Shown: positions 51,542-61,555, counted from the stretch's first letter. The stretch: 64,000 nt of DNA from CAVTSA01 sp963737225 (GCA_963737225.1 CAVTSA010000017.1:372001-436000); one strand, 5' to 3'. Notes: generated by a model not told the origin, from the sequence alone. Numbers and translations: made by a program.

Positions 51542-51588
51542 GGCCAGGGTGAACGACCGGTCAATCGAGCGCGGCCGGCACCCTGGCC
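51542..51588. promoter_or_regulatory. 10-bp inverted repeat upstream of hyuA
   Basis: GGCCAGGGTG (51542-51551) and CACCCTGGCC (51579-51588) are exact inverted repeats with a 27-bp spacer. TACACT at 51612-51617 could be the -10 of hyuA transcription. The 210-bp region between the divergent aminotransferase and hyuA holds no coding sequence. Confidence 0.35.
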
Positions 51589-51652
51589 GGGGTGTCGCGC
51601 CCGCCCGCGGTTACACTGCCCCGGCGCTCCGGGTCGGGAGAGAGTTCCTGGC

Positions 51653-53767
51653 GTGAGCGACGGGACCCACCTGAGCGGCGCGGTCCGGGTCGGCGTCGAC
51701 ATCGGCGGCACCTTCACCGACGTGATCCTGGTGGCCGAGGAGGCCGTCTACCAGGCCAAGGTTCAGTCCACTCCCCGGGATTTCACCGCCGGTGTCCTCC
51801 GCGGGCTGCGGATGGTCCTGGAGCAGGCACACCGAGTGCACAGCTCGGTGTCTGTCGTCGTGCATGGCACCACGGTCGCCACCAACGCCATCCTGGAGCG
51901 CAGCGGCGGAACGACCGCCCTGATCACGACCCGCGGCTTCAGAGACGTGCTGGAGATCGGGCGCCTGCGCCATCCGACGATGTCCGACATCTTCTGGCAG
52001 AAACCTCCACCGCTGGTTCCTCGTCGACTGCGCTTCGAGGTCGACGAGAGAGTCGCGAGCGACGGTCAGGTACTGACGCCGCTGGACCGTTCGGAGGTGG
52101 ACGCGCTGGTGACGGCGCTCGGTGCATGTGACGTGCAGTCCGTTGCCGTCTGTCTGCTCAACTCGTATGCAAACCCGGATCACGAGCAGGCCATCGGGCG
52201 CCGGCTTGGCGAGCTCCTCCCGGGCGTCTACGTTTCGACATCGGCGGCGGTGCTCCCTGAGATCAAGGAGTACGAACGGACCAGTACCACGGTCGTCAAC
52301 GCCTACATCCAGCCGATCGTCGAGCGCTACCTGCGCGGCCTCGACCACCGGCTCACGGACTCAGGGGTGGCCGGCCCGCTGCTGGTCATGCAGTCGAGTG
52401 GCGGCCTGCTGGATGCGGCGACGGCCTGTTCGATGCCGGTCCAGCTTGTCGAATCCGGTCCGGCGGCCGGCGTCATCGCGACCAGGTCCCTGGCCAGGCG
52501 CATCGGGCTCGGCGACGTGATCGCCTTCGACATGGGTGGGACCACGGCGAAGACCTCTCTGATCGAACACGGCGAGCCGTTCGTATCCACCGAGTACGAG
52601 GTCGGCGGCGGGATGAGCAGCGGCCGCTCCCTCATGCGTGGCGGCGGCTACGCGATCCGGACACCCTCGATCGACGTCTCCGAGGTCGGCGCCGGTGGCG
52701 GCAGCATCTGCTGGATCGATGCGGGGGGCGCGCCCAGGGTCGGACCGAGGAGCGCAGGTGCAGATCCCGGCCCGGCCTGCTACGCGCGGGGCGGCGAGGA
52801 GCCCACGTTGACCGACGCCCTGGTCGTGCTCGGCTACCTCAGTCCCACCGCTCTGGCCGGGGGTGTTCAGAGCATCGCGCCCGAGCGGGCCGAGGCCGTC
52901 ATCGGCGAGAAGGTCGCGCAACCGCTTCGTCTCGGGTTGCACGAGGCGGCCCTTGGCATCTATCGCATCGCCGTGGCCAACATGTGCCGGGCCGTCCGCT
53001 CGGTGACCAGCCAGCGTGGCCGGGACCCGAGGGATCACGCGCTGGTGGCCTTTGGCGGGGCAGGCCCTGCTCATGCCGTCGAGATCGCCCGGTCATTCGA
53101 GATCTCGACGGTGGTCGTCCCGAGGACACCCGGGCTCTTCAGCGCAGCCGGACTGCTCGTCGCCGACGTGGAGCGGTACGACGTCTGGTCGTATCCCAAC
53201 CGGGATGTCTGGGACGCCGCCGCCATCGAGGCCGGCTTCCGGCAGTTGGAGGAGCGTGCTGCGAGCAGGCCCCTGGTCGCCGGCGGCGGGGGCGGGCGGC
53301 TCCACATCGAGCGCTACGCCGACCTCCGCTATCTCGGCCAGTCGTACGAGCTCCGGGTGCCGGTGCCGGGCGGCGAGCTGTCCGTCGAGCATCTGGAGGA
53401 GGTGCGGAGTCGGTTCCACGCCGAGCACGAGCACACCTACGGCCACCGCTCGGACGAGGCCGGCATCGAGATCGTCAATCTGCGTACTCGCGCGGGGGTG
53501 GTGGCCGGCGCCCGCCGGAGACTCGACCTGTTAGAGCAGACGCTCGCTCCAAGCGGTTCACAAGGCAGACCGCTCGGCCAGCGGCGAGCGTATTTCGGGA
53601 CGCCGTGGGGCGCCGTCGAGACTCCCGTGGTCTCGAGGGACGGGCTGAGCTCGTTGGCGACGGCCGGTCCCGTGATCATCGAGGACCCCGACGCCACCAC
53701 GATCGTGCCGCCGGGTTGTGAGGTGCGGGTCGACCGGTTGGGCAACGTGATGATTAGCGTTGGGTGA
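51653..53767 (+). CDS. hyuA: Hydantoinase/oxoprolinase subunit A (HyuA)
   Basis: 704 residues. N-terminal VRVGVDIGGTFTDVILV is the actin-like ATP-binding P-loop of the family, followed by VVHGTTVATNAILERSGG and later FDMGGTTAKTSLIE and GADPGPACYARGG. It uses ATP to open the ring of a cyclic amide such as hydantoin, 5-oxoproline or related compounds. GTG 51653 has GGGAGAG upstream and gives the usual N-terminus. HyuB follows 4 bp after the stop. Confidence 0.9.
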   Translation: MSDGTHLSGAVRVGVDIGGTFTDVILVAEEAVYQAKVQSTPRDFTAGVLRGLRMVLEQAHRVHSSVSVVVHGTTVATNAILERSGGTTALITTRGFRDVLEIGRLRHPTMSDIFWQKPPPLVPRRLRFEVDERVASDGQVLTPLDRSEVDALVTALGACDVQSVAVCLLNSYANPDHEQAIGRRLGELLPGVYVSTSAAVLPEIKEYERTSTTVVNAYIQPIVERYLRGLDHRLTDSGVAGPLLVMQSSGGLLDAATACSMPVQLVESGPAAGVIATRSLARRIGLGDVIAFDMGGTTAKTSLIEHGEPFVSTEYEVGGGMSSGRSLMRGGGYAIRTPSIDVSEVGAGGGSICWIDAGGAPRVGPRSAGADPGPACYARGGEEPTLTDALVVLGYLSPTALAGGVQSIAPERAEAVIGEKVAQPLRLGLHEAALGIYRIAVANMCRAVRSVTSQRGRDPRDHALVAFGGAGPAHAVEIARSFEISTVVVPRTPGLFSAAGLLVADVERYDVWSYPNRDVWDAAAIEAGFRQLEERAASRPLVAGGGGGRLHIERYADLRYLGQSYELRVPVPGGELSVEHLEEVRSRFHAEHEHTYGHRSDEAGIEIVNLRTRAGVVAGARRRLDLLEQTLAPSGSQGRPLGQRRAYFGTPWGAVETPVVSRDGLSSLATAGPVIIEDPDATTIVPPGCEVRVDRLGNVMISVG

Positions 53768-53771
53768 GGCG

Positions 53772-55526
53772 ATGTCTCGTGAAGTGTCGCCTCAGGCGCC
53801 CGTCCTGGAAGACCCGATCCTGTTCGAGGTGGTCAAGAACGGTCTGATCTCGGCCGCCGACGAGATGGCGGTCACGGTGATCCGGACGGCGCACTCCCAG
53901 GTGCTCCGGGACAACCTCGACTTCTCCACCGCGATCTGCGACGGTCGTGGCCGGCTGGTCGCCCAGGGGCTGTGCCTGCCGCTGCATCTCGGCGCCATCC
54001 CGGAGGCGATGGACGCCGTCCTCGCCAGGTACGAGGGCCGCATCGATCCGGGGGACGTCTTCATCCACAACGACCCCCTCGAGGGCGGCATGCACCTGCC
54101 GGACATCTTCATGTTCAAGCCCATCTTTCACGGAGACCGGCGCGTCGGTTTCGCGGCCAGCGTCGCGCACTATCCGGACATCGGGGGCCGTGCGGCCGGG
54201 GGCAACGCCGTCGATTCCACGGAGATCTACGCCGAAGGTCTGCAGATCCCCATCCTCAAGCTCTTCGCCGCCGGCCGGCCGAACGAGACGCTGCTCTCGA
54301 TCATCCGCAAGAACGTGCGCATTCCCGAGCAGGTGGTCGGTGACCTGCAGGCTCAACAGGCGGCCTGCCGGATCGGCGAACGGCGCTTCCTGCAGCTGGT
54401 CGAACGGTATTCCCTGGACGCCGTCGAGCGGATCGTCGACGAGATCCTGGACCACACCGAGTACATGATCCGATCCGAGCTGCGGCGCATCCCGGACGGG
54501 ACCTACCGCTTCACCGACCACATCGACGACGACGGGTTCGGGTCGGAACCGATCCCGATCTCCGTCGCCCTCACCGTCGCCGGCGACCAGATCACCGCCG
54601 ACTTCGAGGGCACCTCACCACAGGTGCGATCAGCGCTCAACTCGACGACCTCCTACACCAAGTCCGCGGTCTACATCGCCCTCAAGTGCATCGTCGATCA
54701 GTCGATCTCTTCGAACCACGGGTTCTACCGGCCGATCGACGTTCGCGTCCCCGCGGGCACCATCCTCAACGCCCGGCACCCGGCGCCCAGAGCGGCCAGG
54801 GGGTTGACCGGATTCCGGGCCGTCGACGCCGTCTTCGGCGCACTCCACGAGGCGGTGCCGGATCGCGTGTGGGCGGCGGGGGACGGCGGCAACACCATGG
54901 TCGCGATCGGCGGCACCCGGGGCGATCGCACGTCCTTCGTCTTCGTGGACTTCGAAAGCGGCGCCTGGGGCGCACGACCGACGATGGACGGCGTCGACGG
55001 GACGAGCACGATCGGGGCGAACATGGCCAATGTCCCGGTCGAGGAGATCGAGCTGCACCAGCCGGTCCAGGTCCAGACCTACGGGTTCGTTCCCGATACC
55101 GGAGGCACGGGCAGGTGGCGCGGCGGCCTTTCCGTCATCCGCGAGATGCGGTTCCTGGAGGCGGAAGGCACCCTGCAGATCCGCTCCGACCGGCGAGCGT
55201 ACCGCCCCTACGGACTCGGTGGAGGCGGGGACGGCGCACCGTCTCTCAACCTCCTCAACCCGGGCGCGTCGGAGCGGATCCTGCCCACCAAGGTGACGAT
55301 GGACATCCGCGGCGGCGACGTCCTGCGTCACGTGACCGCCGGTGGCGGCGGATTCGGCGATCCCTTCCGGCGTGACCCTGCTCTCGTCCTGGCCGACTAC
55401 GCGAACGGGAAGGTGTCGGCTGCCCATGCCCGGCAGGCCTACGGCGTGGTCGTCGACGACGCGGGGGCGGTGGACGCCGCAGCGACCGACCGGCTGCGCG
55501 CCGAGCGCGACGGTCCCGGAACCTGA
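53772..55526 (+). CDS. hyuB: Hydantoinase/oxoprolinase subunit B (HyuB)
   Basis: 584 residues. LRDNLDFSTAICDGRGRLVAQ, HNDPLEGGMHLPDI, VAHYPDIGGRAAGGNAVDSTEIYAEG and the C-terminal TAGGGGFGDPFRRDP are HyuB signatures, including conserved His and Asp residues. ATG 53772 is preferred over TTG 53760. It forms the partner subunit of the ATP-dependent ring-opening enzyme with HyuA. The next gene starts 2 bp later, so it is one operon. Confidence 0.92.
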   Translation: MSREVSPQAPVLEDPILFEVVKNGLISAADEMAVTVIRTAHSQVLRDNLDFSTAICDGRGRLVAQGLCLPLHLGAIPEAMDAVLARYEGRIDPGDVFIHNDPLEGGMHLPDIFMFKPIFHGDRRVGFAASVAHYPDIGGRAAGGNAVDSTEIYAEGLQIPILKLFAAGRPNETLLSIIRKNVRIPEQVVGDLQAQQAACRIGERRFLQLVERYSLDAVERIVDEILDHTEYMIRSELRRIPDGTYRFTDHIDDDGFGSEPIPISVALTVAGDQITADFEGTSPQVRSALNSTTSYTKSAVYIALKCIVDQSISSNHGFYRPIDVRVPAGTILNARHPAPRAARGLTGFRAVDAVFGALHEAVPDRVWAAGDGGNTMVAIGGTRGDRTSFVFVDFESGAWGARPTMDGVDGTSTIGANMANVPVEEIELHQPVQVQTYGFVPDTGGTGRWRGGLSVIREMRFLEAEGTLQIRSDRRAYRPYGLGGGGDGAPSLNLLNPGASERILPTKVTMDIRGGDVLRHVTAGGGGFGDPFRRDPALVLADYANGKVSAAHARQAYGVVVDDAGAVDAAATDRLRAERDGPGT

Positions 55527-55527
55527 C

Positions 55528-57579
55528 GTGAAGGACCTCTCCGCCCTCTTCGCTCCGCGATCGGTGGCGGTGGTGGGCGCCAGCAACGACTCCACGAAAT
55601 ACGGCAACTGGATCAGTGTCCAGGCGCTCCGCGGCCGTCATCGGCGGCAGGTCCACCTGATCAACCGCCGCGGCGAACCGGTGCTCGGCGAGGTTACCTA
55701 CCGCCGGCTCACCGACCTCGGCCGGCCGGTGGATCTGGTCGTGATCGCGGTTCCGGCGGCGGGGTTCGCGGACGCGGTCGATGACGCCCTCGCCGTGGGA
55801 GCCAGGGCGATCGTCGGGGTAACCGCCGGGTTCGCCGAGGTGGGCGACGAGGGTCGGACCCTGGAAGCCGAGCTCGCGGCGCGCGTCCGCTCCCGGGGAG
55901 CGGTGCTGCTCGGACCGAACTGCCTCGGGATCCTCGACAACAGCCGCGCGCTGCACCTGACGTCGAACCCGATGCCGCCGGGACCGGTCGGACTGATCTC
56001 ACAGAGCGGCAACCTGGCACTGGAGATCAGCGCCGTGCTGGAGACGCAGGGCTTGGGGATCTCCCGGTTCGCCTCCCTCGGCAACCAGGCCGATCTCACG
56101 GCGGCGGACCTGCTGGAGGCGTACGCGACGGACGAGGCGACCGAGCTGATCGGTGTCTACTGCGAAGACTTCCGCGACGGGCGTGGCTTCGTCCGCACCG
56201 CCGGGTCGGTAGGGAAGCCGGTCGTGCTCCTGGCGGCCGGTGCCGGCGAGGCGTCGGCGCGTGCCGCACGCTCTCACACCGGAGCGATGACCAGCGGCGC
56301 CGTAGCCGTCGAAGCCGCCTGCCGGGCGGCCGGAATCGAGCACGTGACGACGCCGCGGGAGATGGCCCTGCTGCTTTCCGGACTCCGGCACGCGCACGGG
56401 CGCGGCGGTCGCCGGATCGCCGTGATGGCTGATGGCGGAGGCACCTCGGTGATCGCCGCCGACGTGGCGGAGAGGCACGGATTGACGCTTCCGCGGCTCC
56501 CCGAGGCGCTGGCTGTGGAACTGCGCCGGCAGCTGCCGCCTTCGGCCAGCACGGCCAATCCAATCGACCTCGCGGGTGCCGGGGAGCGGGACCTCTCCTC
56601 GTTCGCCCGCGTGCTCGACCTGACCTCCCGCTGCGCCGACCTCGACGCGGTGCTGGTGACCGGCTACTTCGGCGGCTACTGCGCCTATGGCGACGCCTTC
56701 GCCACCACCGAGGTCGCGGTCGCGGGCCGGCTGGCCGCCATCGCCCGCGAGCGCGACGCGGCGGTGGTGGTCCACACCATGTTCATCGACAGCGCAGCGG
56801 CCGGCGTGCTGCGACGCGGCGGGGTCCCCGTCGTCGGTGCGGTCGAGGACGCGGCCTGGGTCCTGGGCCGGCTGGCGGCTCGGGCGGAACGGCGGCCACC
56901 GGACCTGCTTCCGCTCCCGGTGGCGGCGCGACCCGTACTCGCTGACGGCTACTGGGAGTCGCGCTCGCTGCTGCAGGCGGCCGGGCTCCGGTTTCCGCCG
57001 GCCGAGCGCGTCGCAGGCGCGGACGCGGCGGCCGCGGCGGCGTCGAGGATCGGGTATCCGGTGACCGTCAAGGCACTGGGGCTGGCGCACAAGTCTGACG
57101 TGGGTGGCGTGGTGCTCGGCCTCACCGACGCCGCGGCGGTGCGCGCGGCGATCCGCGATCTCCGGCGGCGGCTGGGGCCGCCGGGCTATGCCGTCGAGAA
57201 GATGGTGGAGGGTGCCGGCGGCGTCGAGGTGATCGTCGGCGTGCGGCGGGATCGCCGCTTCGGGCCGGTCGTGATGGTCGGAGCCGGCGGCATCTTCACC
57301 GAGCTGCTCAGGGATACCGCGTCCGCCCTCGCCCCGGTTGGTGCGGCGACAGCGAAGGAGCTGATCGGGCGGCTGCGAGCCGCGCCCCTCCTCCGCGGCA
57401 CGCGAGGGCGTCCGCCGGTCGACCTGGAGGCGGTGGCGGCGGCGATCGCGGCGGTCAGCGAGCTCGCCGCGGCGCACCCCGAGATCTCCGAGCTCGAAGT
57501 CAACCCGCTGCTCGTCTCCCCCGCCGGCGCCGTGGCGCTCGATGCCCGCGTCGTTCTCCCCGGCGCCGATCGATCCTGA
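55528..57579 (+). CDS. ADP-forming acyl-CoA synthetase (alpha-beta fused)
   Basis: 683 residues. The CoA-binding domain SVAVVGASNDSTKYGNW is followed by LISQSGNLALEI and the phosphorylatable His250 in AARSHTGAMTSGA. The C-terminal ATP-grasp part carries GYPVTVKALGLAHKSDVGGV and ELEVNPLLVSP. It makes acyl-CoA and ADP from acid, CoA and ATP or the reverse. GTG 55528 is 2 bp after hyuB. It likely activates the acid left after ring opening. Confidence 0.9.
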   Translation: MKDLSALFAPRSVAVVGASNDSTKYGNWISVQALRGRHRRQVHLINRRGEPVLGEVTYRRLTDLGRPVDLVVIAVPAAGFADAVDDALAVGARAIVGVTAGFAEVGDEGRTLEAELAARVRSRGAVLLGPNCLGILDNSRALHLTSNPMPPGPVGLISQSGNLALEISAVLETQGLGISRFASLGNQADLTAADLLEAYATDEATELIGVYCEDFRDGRGFVRTAGSVGKPVVLLAAGAGEASARAARSHTGAMTSGAVAVEAACRAAGIEHVTTPREMALLLSGLRHAHGRGGRRIAVMADGGGTSVIAADVAERHGLTLPRLPEALAVELRRQLPPSASTANPIDLAGAGERDLSSFARVLDLTSRCADLDAVLVTGYFGGYCAYGDAFATTEVAVAGRLAAIARERDAAVVVHTMFIDSAAAGVLRRGGVPVVGAVEDAAWVLGRLAARAERRPPDLLPLPVAARPVLADGYWESRSLLQAAGLRFPPAERVAGADAAAAAASRIGYPVTVKALGLAHKSDVGGVVLGLTDAAAVRAAIRDLRRRLGPPGYAVEKMVEGAGGVEVIVGVRRDRRFGPVVMVGAGGIFTELLRDTASALAPVGAATAKELIGRLRAAPLLRGTRGRPPVDLEAVAAAIAAVSELAAAHPEISELEVNPLLVSPAGAVALDARVVLPGADRS

Positions 57580-57616
57580 CCTCCCGACTCCCCGATCCCG
57601 ATCCAAGGAGGACCCG

Positions 57617-59134
57617 ATGGACTTCGCGTACACCCCCCGACTCCTCGAGCTGCAGGCGCGGGCCGCCGCGCTGACCGCTCAGATCATGCCGCACGAGGAG
57701 GCCTGCGAGGCCGACAACGGGCTCAGCCCGCAGGCTCATGCCGCGATCCGCGGGCAGGTGCTCGACAGCGGCCTCCAGGCCATCAACATGCCGTCCGAAT
57801 GGGGTGGTGCCGGCCTCTCGGTGCTCGAGCAGGTCGTCGTTCAGGAGCAGCTGGGCAGGCTGACGGGAGCGCTCTGGGACACGGTCTGGCGCCCCGCCAA
57901 CGCGCTCCGCGCGTGCACCCCGGCGCAACGCGAGCGGTATCTGGCTCCGGACATCCGCGGCGAGCGCCGGGACGCGGTTGCGATCACCGAACGCGAGTCG
58001 GGGTCTGACCCGCTGGCAATGGCGACGACCGCCGCACGCGCCGGCGGTGGTTTCCGTCTCAACGGGGAGAAGTGGTTCGTGACGGTCGGCGACGCCGCCG
58101 ACTTCCTCATCGTTCTGGCCGGCGTCCAGCCAGGCAACGCGCCCACCCTCTTTCTGGTCGACAAGCAGCTGCCTGGCGTTCGAGTCGCCCGTGTCCCGCG
58201 GTACATGCACACGTTCGTCTACGAACACCCGGAGTTCGTGTTCGAGGACGTCGAGCTGACCGCGGACTCGGTGCTGGGTGAGGTCGGAGGGGGCTATGAG
58301 CTGACCCGGAGCTGGTTCACGGAGGAGCGGCTGATGATCGGCGCGCGCACCGTCGGCGCCGCCGAGCGCGCGCTGAGGCTGGCGGCCGAGTGGACGGAGC
58401 AGCGACATCAGTTCGGCAAGCCGCTGGCGAGCTTCCAGCTCATCCAGGGCATGCTCGCCGACTCGGCGGTCGACATCGCCGTGAACCGGGCGCTCGTCCA
58501 CCAGGTTGCCTGGGAGTTCGACCAGGGCGGTGACGAGAAGACGCTCCACGCCAAGGCGGCGATGGCCAAGCTCTCCGCCTCGGAAGCGGCCGGCCGGGTG
58601 GTCGACCGGGCCGTGCAGATCTTTGGCGGACGGGGCTACATGCGCGAATACCCGGTCGAGCGCCTCTACCGCGAGCTGCGGGTCGATCGGATCTGGGAGG
58701 GCACGTCCGAGATCCAGCGGCTGGTGATCGCCAACGAGATCGCCAAGCGCGGCCTGGACGCCCTGGTGGCGTTCCCGCGCCAGGCCCCCGCGGCGGAGAG
58801 CGGTGTCGAGCTGACGACGGCCCGCCGGCCGTCGGGCTCGCCGCGGTGTCGCCTATCCCACGAAGAAGAACGACACCGCGACGATCGCGTAGACGCCGAT
58901 CAGCTCCAGCCCCTCCAGCCAGTTGCTGCGCCCATCCATCGTGAGCAGCGCCGCGATCAGCGTCGCGAGTGCCACCGAGCCCACCTCCAGCGGGGTGAAG
59001 ATGAAGTTCATCGGGTGGCCCGGCCGCCAGCGAGAAGAAGACGAGGGCCGGGGCGACGAACAGCGCCACCTGGGTGGCCGACCCGAGCGCGATCTCGACC
59101 GCGATCTCGGCCTGGTTGCGGACCGCGAACATGA
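57617..59134 (+). CDS. Acyl-CoA dehydrogenase with an abnormal C-terminal run-on
   Basis: FAD-dependent acyl-CoA dehydrogenase. Blocks: AITERESGSDPLAMATTA, NGEKWFVTVGDAADF, RHQFGKPLASFQLIQGMLADS, QIFGGRGYMREYPVERLYREL and the catalytic Glu361 in IWEGTSEIQRL. ATG 57617 follows AGGAGG. A normal protein would end near residue 395 (about 58810), but no stop is met until 59134. The last ~105 residues are Arg/Pro-rich and lie antisense to the Ca2+/H+ antiporter. A missing stop or an indel near 58.75-58.81k is likely. Follows the acyl-CoA synthetase, as expected for beta-oxidation. Confidence 0.85.
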   Translation: MDFAYTPRLLELQARAAALTAQIMPHEEACEADNGLSPQAHAAIRGQVLDSGLQAINMPSEWGGAGLSVLEQVVVQEQLGRLTGALWDTVWRPANALRACTPAQRERYLAPDIRGERRDAVAITERESGSDPLAMATTAARAGGGFRLNGEKWFVTVGDAADFLIVLAGVQPGNAPTLFLVDKQLPGVRVARVPRYMHTFVYEHPEFVFEDVELTADSVLGEVGGGYELTRSWFTEERLMIGARTVGAAERALRLAAEWTEQRHQFGKPLASFQLIQGMLADSAVDIAVNRALVHQVAWEFDQGGDEKTLHAKAAMAKLSASEAAGRVVDRAVQIFGGRGYMREYPVERLYRELRVDRIWEGTSEIQRLVIANEIAKRGLDALVAFPRQAPAAESGVELTTARRPSGSPRCRLSHEEERHRDDRVDADQLQPLQPVAAPIHREQRRDQRRECHRAHLQRGEDEVHRVARPPARRRRGPGRRTAPPGWPTRARSRPRSRPGCGPRT

Positions 59135-59936
59135 CCGCGCTCGCGTGCTCGGCCGCGTTGCCGATGATCGCGATCACGATGACGCCGATGAACACGGGCG
59201 AAAGCCCGAGCGCTTCGATGGTCGGCTCCAGCGAGCGGGTCAGGAGCTCCGATTCCAGCCCGACCAGGACCGCCGCCACCAAGAGCAGGAGCAGGGCCTG
59301 CCAGGCGGGCCATGGCCGCCGCCCGTGCTCGGCGTCGCTGACGTGGAAGAGGTTCGGGTGCGTAAGCAGCGTGAAGACCAGGGTCGCCACGTAGATCAGG
59401 ATCAGGACCGCCGAGACGACCACGGAGACCACCAGCCGGTCGTGCCCGGTCTCGTTCGTGCTGAGCACGAAGATGGTCGGCATGATGAGGCCGATCACGG
59501 CCATGAACAGCGAGGCCGCGTGGACGTTGACCGATCGTGCCGAGAACCGCTGCTCCTTGTGAAGCAGGCCGCCGGCGAAGAACGAGGCGCCGAGCACGAG
59601 CAGGACGTTCCCCAGGATCGACCCGATCAGCGACGCCTTGACCACCACCAGCTGCCCGCTCACGATGAGCAGCGCCGAGACGATGATCTCGGTCAGGTTT
59701 CCGAAGGTTGCGTTGAGGAGGCCGCCGACGCGGGGTCCGGTCCGAATCGCGAGCTCCTCGGTGCCCCGACCGATCATGCCGGCCAGCGGAACGATGGCGA
59801 GGCAGGCGAAGAGGAAGGTGACCTGGGGCTGCTGGAGAAGCTCGGCGGCGATCGACGCCGGGACGAACACGAGGAGCCACTCCAGCCGCGGGCGGAGCAG
59901 GCCGCTGGTCATCTCCGGCAACGTGAGACCTAGCAT
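58853..59936 (-). CDS. Ca2+/H+ antiporter (CaxA/ChaA-like), apparent one-base frameshift
   Basis: Membrane antiporter with about ten helices. Both CaCA repeats are visible: GGLLNATFGNLTEIIVSALLIV and GVIVIAIIGNAAEHASAVMFA, the two GN(A/T)xE sites. After VFFSLAAG the frame shifts near 59014-59022; removing one C gives AAGHPMNFIFTPLEVGSVALATLIAALL and the tail VAVSFFFVG, then TAG. Starts at ATG 59936. As the rest is intact, an indel error is likely. Exports Ca2+ for protons across the inner membrane. Convergent with the acyl-CoA dehydrogenase. Confidence 0.85.
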
Positions 59937-60007
59937 ATGGGTCCGCCCGAACCGGCCTGAGGGGTGCGGGCACCAGCGCTGAGACGAGGAAGCAGCGGGA
60001 AGCACGC

Positions 60008-61555
60008 ATGTCGGACACCACGGATCCGCGGCAGCAGCAGGTCGATCGGCTGCGTCGCCTGCGTGAGCGGGCCGCGGCAGGCGGGACACGCTACCTGCCC
60101 AGGCTTCGCCAGCAGCACAAGCTGACCGCCCGCGAGCGCCTCGATCTGCTGCTCGATCCGGATTCGCTGATCGAGGACGGACTCCTCGCCAATGCGCTCG
60201 CCAAGGACCTTCCGGCGGACGGCGTGGTCACCGGCATGGGAAGGGTCGACGGCCGGCAGGTCTGCGTGATGGCCAACGACCCCACCGTGAAGGCGGGGTC
60301 GTGGGGCGCCCGGACGGTGGAGAAGATCCTCCGCGTCCAGGAGACGGCCGCGCGGCTGCGGATTCCGCTCTTCTATCTGGTCGACTCGGCCGGTGCCAGG
60401 ATCACCGATCAGATCGAGATGTTCCCCGGGCGCCGCCACGCCGGGCGCATCTTCTTCAACGAGGTGCGGCTCTCGGGGCGAGTGCCCCAGATCTGCCTCC
60501 TCTTCGGCCCGTCGGCGGCGGGAGGCGCCTACATTCCCGCCTTCTGCGACGTGGTGGTGATGGTCGAGGGCAACGCGTCGATGTACCTCGGGTCACCCCG
60601 CATGGTGGAGGTGGTGGTGGGGGAGAAGGTGGACCTGGAGTCGCTGGGTGGCGCCCGCATGCACTGCACGGAATCCGGCTGCGGGGATTTCCTGGTGCCG
60701 GACGATCGCGCCGCCATCGCCCTCGGTCGCCGCTACCTCTCGTATTTCCCGCAGCGGCACGACGAGGCCCCGCCCGCCGCCGCCCCTGGCCCGGCTCGGC
60801 CCGGGAGATCGATCGTCGAGATCATCCCCCAGGAGCCGGGGCGCGGCTACGACATGCACCGGGTGATCGACCGGATCGTCGACGAGGGCTCCTGGCTGGA
60901 GGTCAAGGAGCTGTTCGCTCCCGAGATCCTGTGTGGCCTGGCCCGCCTCGACGGGGAGGTGGTCGGCGTGGTCGCGAACCAGCCGCAGCACCGTGGTGGC
61001 GTGCTGTTCATCGACAGCCCGGACAAGGCGGCGCGTTTCATCTGGCTGTGCGACGCCTTCTCGATCCCGCTTCTCTTCCTGGCCGACATCCCGGGCTTCA
61101 TGATCGGGACCGAGGTCGAGCGACGGGGCATCATCCGCCACGGCGCCAAGATGATCACCGCCGTCTCGGAGGCGACCGTCCCGAAGATCTCGGTGGTGCT
61201 GCGCAAGGCCTACGGGGCCGGGCTCTACGCGATGGCCGGGCCCGCCTACGGCACCGACTGCGTGCTCGCGCTCCCGTCGGCGGAGATCGCGGTGATGGGG
61301 CCTGAGCCGGCGGTCAACGCGGTGTTCTTCAACCAGCTCCAGGAGCTGACACCGGAGGAGCGGGAGCGGCGCCGGCATCAGCTGGAGGACGAGTACCGCG
61401 AGGACGTGGACCTGATCAAGCTGGCGTCGAACCTGATCGTCGACGACATCGTGGAACCGGACCGGCTGCGTGACGACCTGATCGCGCGCTTCCGCGCCTA
61501 TCGGACCGGGTGGGAGCCTCCGTTCGACCGGCGCCACGGTGTGCCGCCGGTGTGA
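60008..61555 (+). CDS. Acyl-CoA carboxylase carboxyltransferase (beta) subunit
   Basis: 515 residues. It has LTARERLDLLLDPDSLIEDG, VDSAGARI (oxyanion loop 1), FGPSAAGGAYIPAFCDVV and, in the second half, DIPGFMIGTEVERRGIIRHGAKM with KAYGAGLYAMAGPAYG. This is the propionyl/methylcrotonyl-CoA carboxylase beta type, transferring CO2 from biotin to an acyl-CoA. The biotin carboxylase subunit is not in the window. ATG 60008; its stop overlaps the GNAT gene start (GTGA). Confidence 0.9.
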   Translation: MSDTTDPRQQQVDRLRRLRERAAAGGTRYLPRLRQQHKLTARERLDLLLDPDSLIEDGLLANALAKDLPADGVVTGMGRVDGRQVCVMANDPTVKAGSWGARTVEKILRVQETAARLRIPLFYLVDSAGARITDQIEMFPGRRHAGRIFFNEVRLSGRVPQICLLFGPSAAGGAYIPAFCDVVVMVEGNASMYLGSPRMVEVVVGEKVDLESLGGARMHCTESGCGDFLVPDDRAAIALGRRYLSYFPQRHDEAPPAAAPGPARPGRSIVEIIPQEPGRGYDMHRVIDRIVDEGSWLEVKELFAPEILCGLARLDGEVVGVVANQPQHRGGVLFIDSPDKAARFIWLCDAFSIPLLFLADIPGFMIGTEVERRGIIRHGAKMITAVSEATVPKISVVLRKAYGAGLYAMAGPAYGTDCVLALPSAEIAVMGPEPAVNAVFFNQLQELTPEERERRRHQLEDEYREDVDLIKLASNLIVDDIVEPDRLRDDLIARFRAYRTGWEPPFDRRHGVPPV

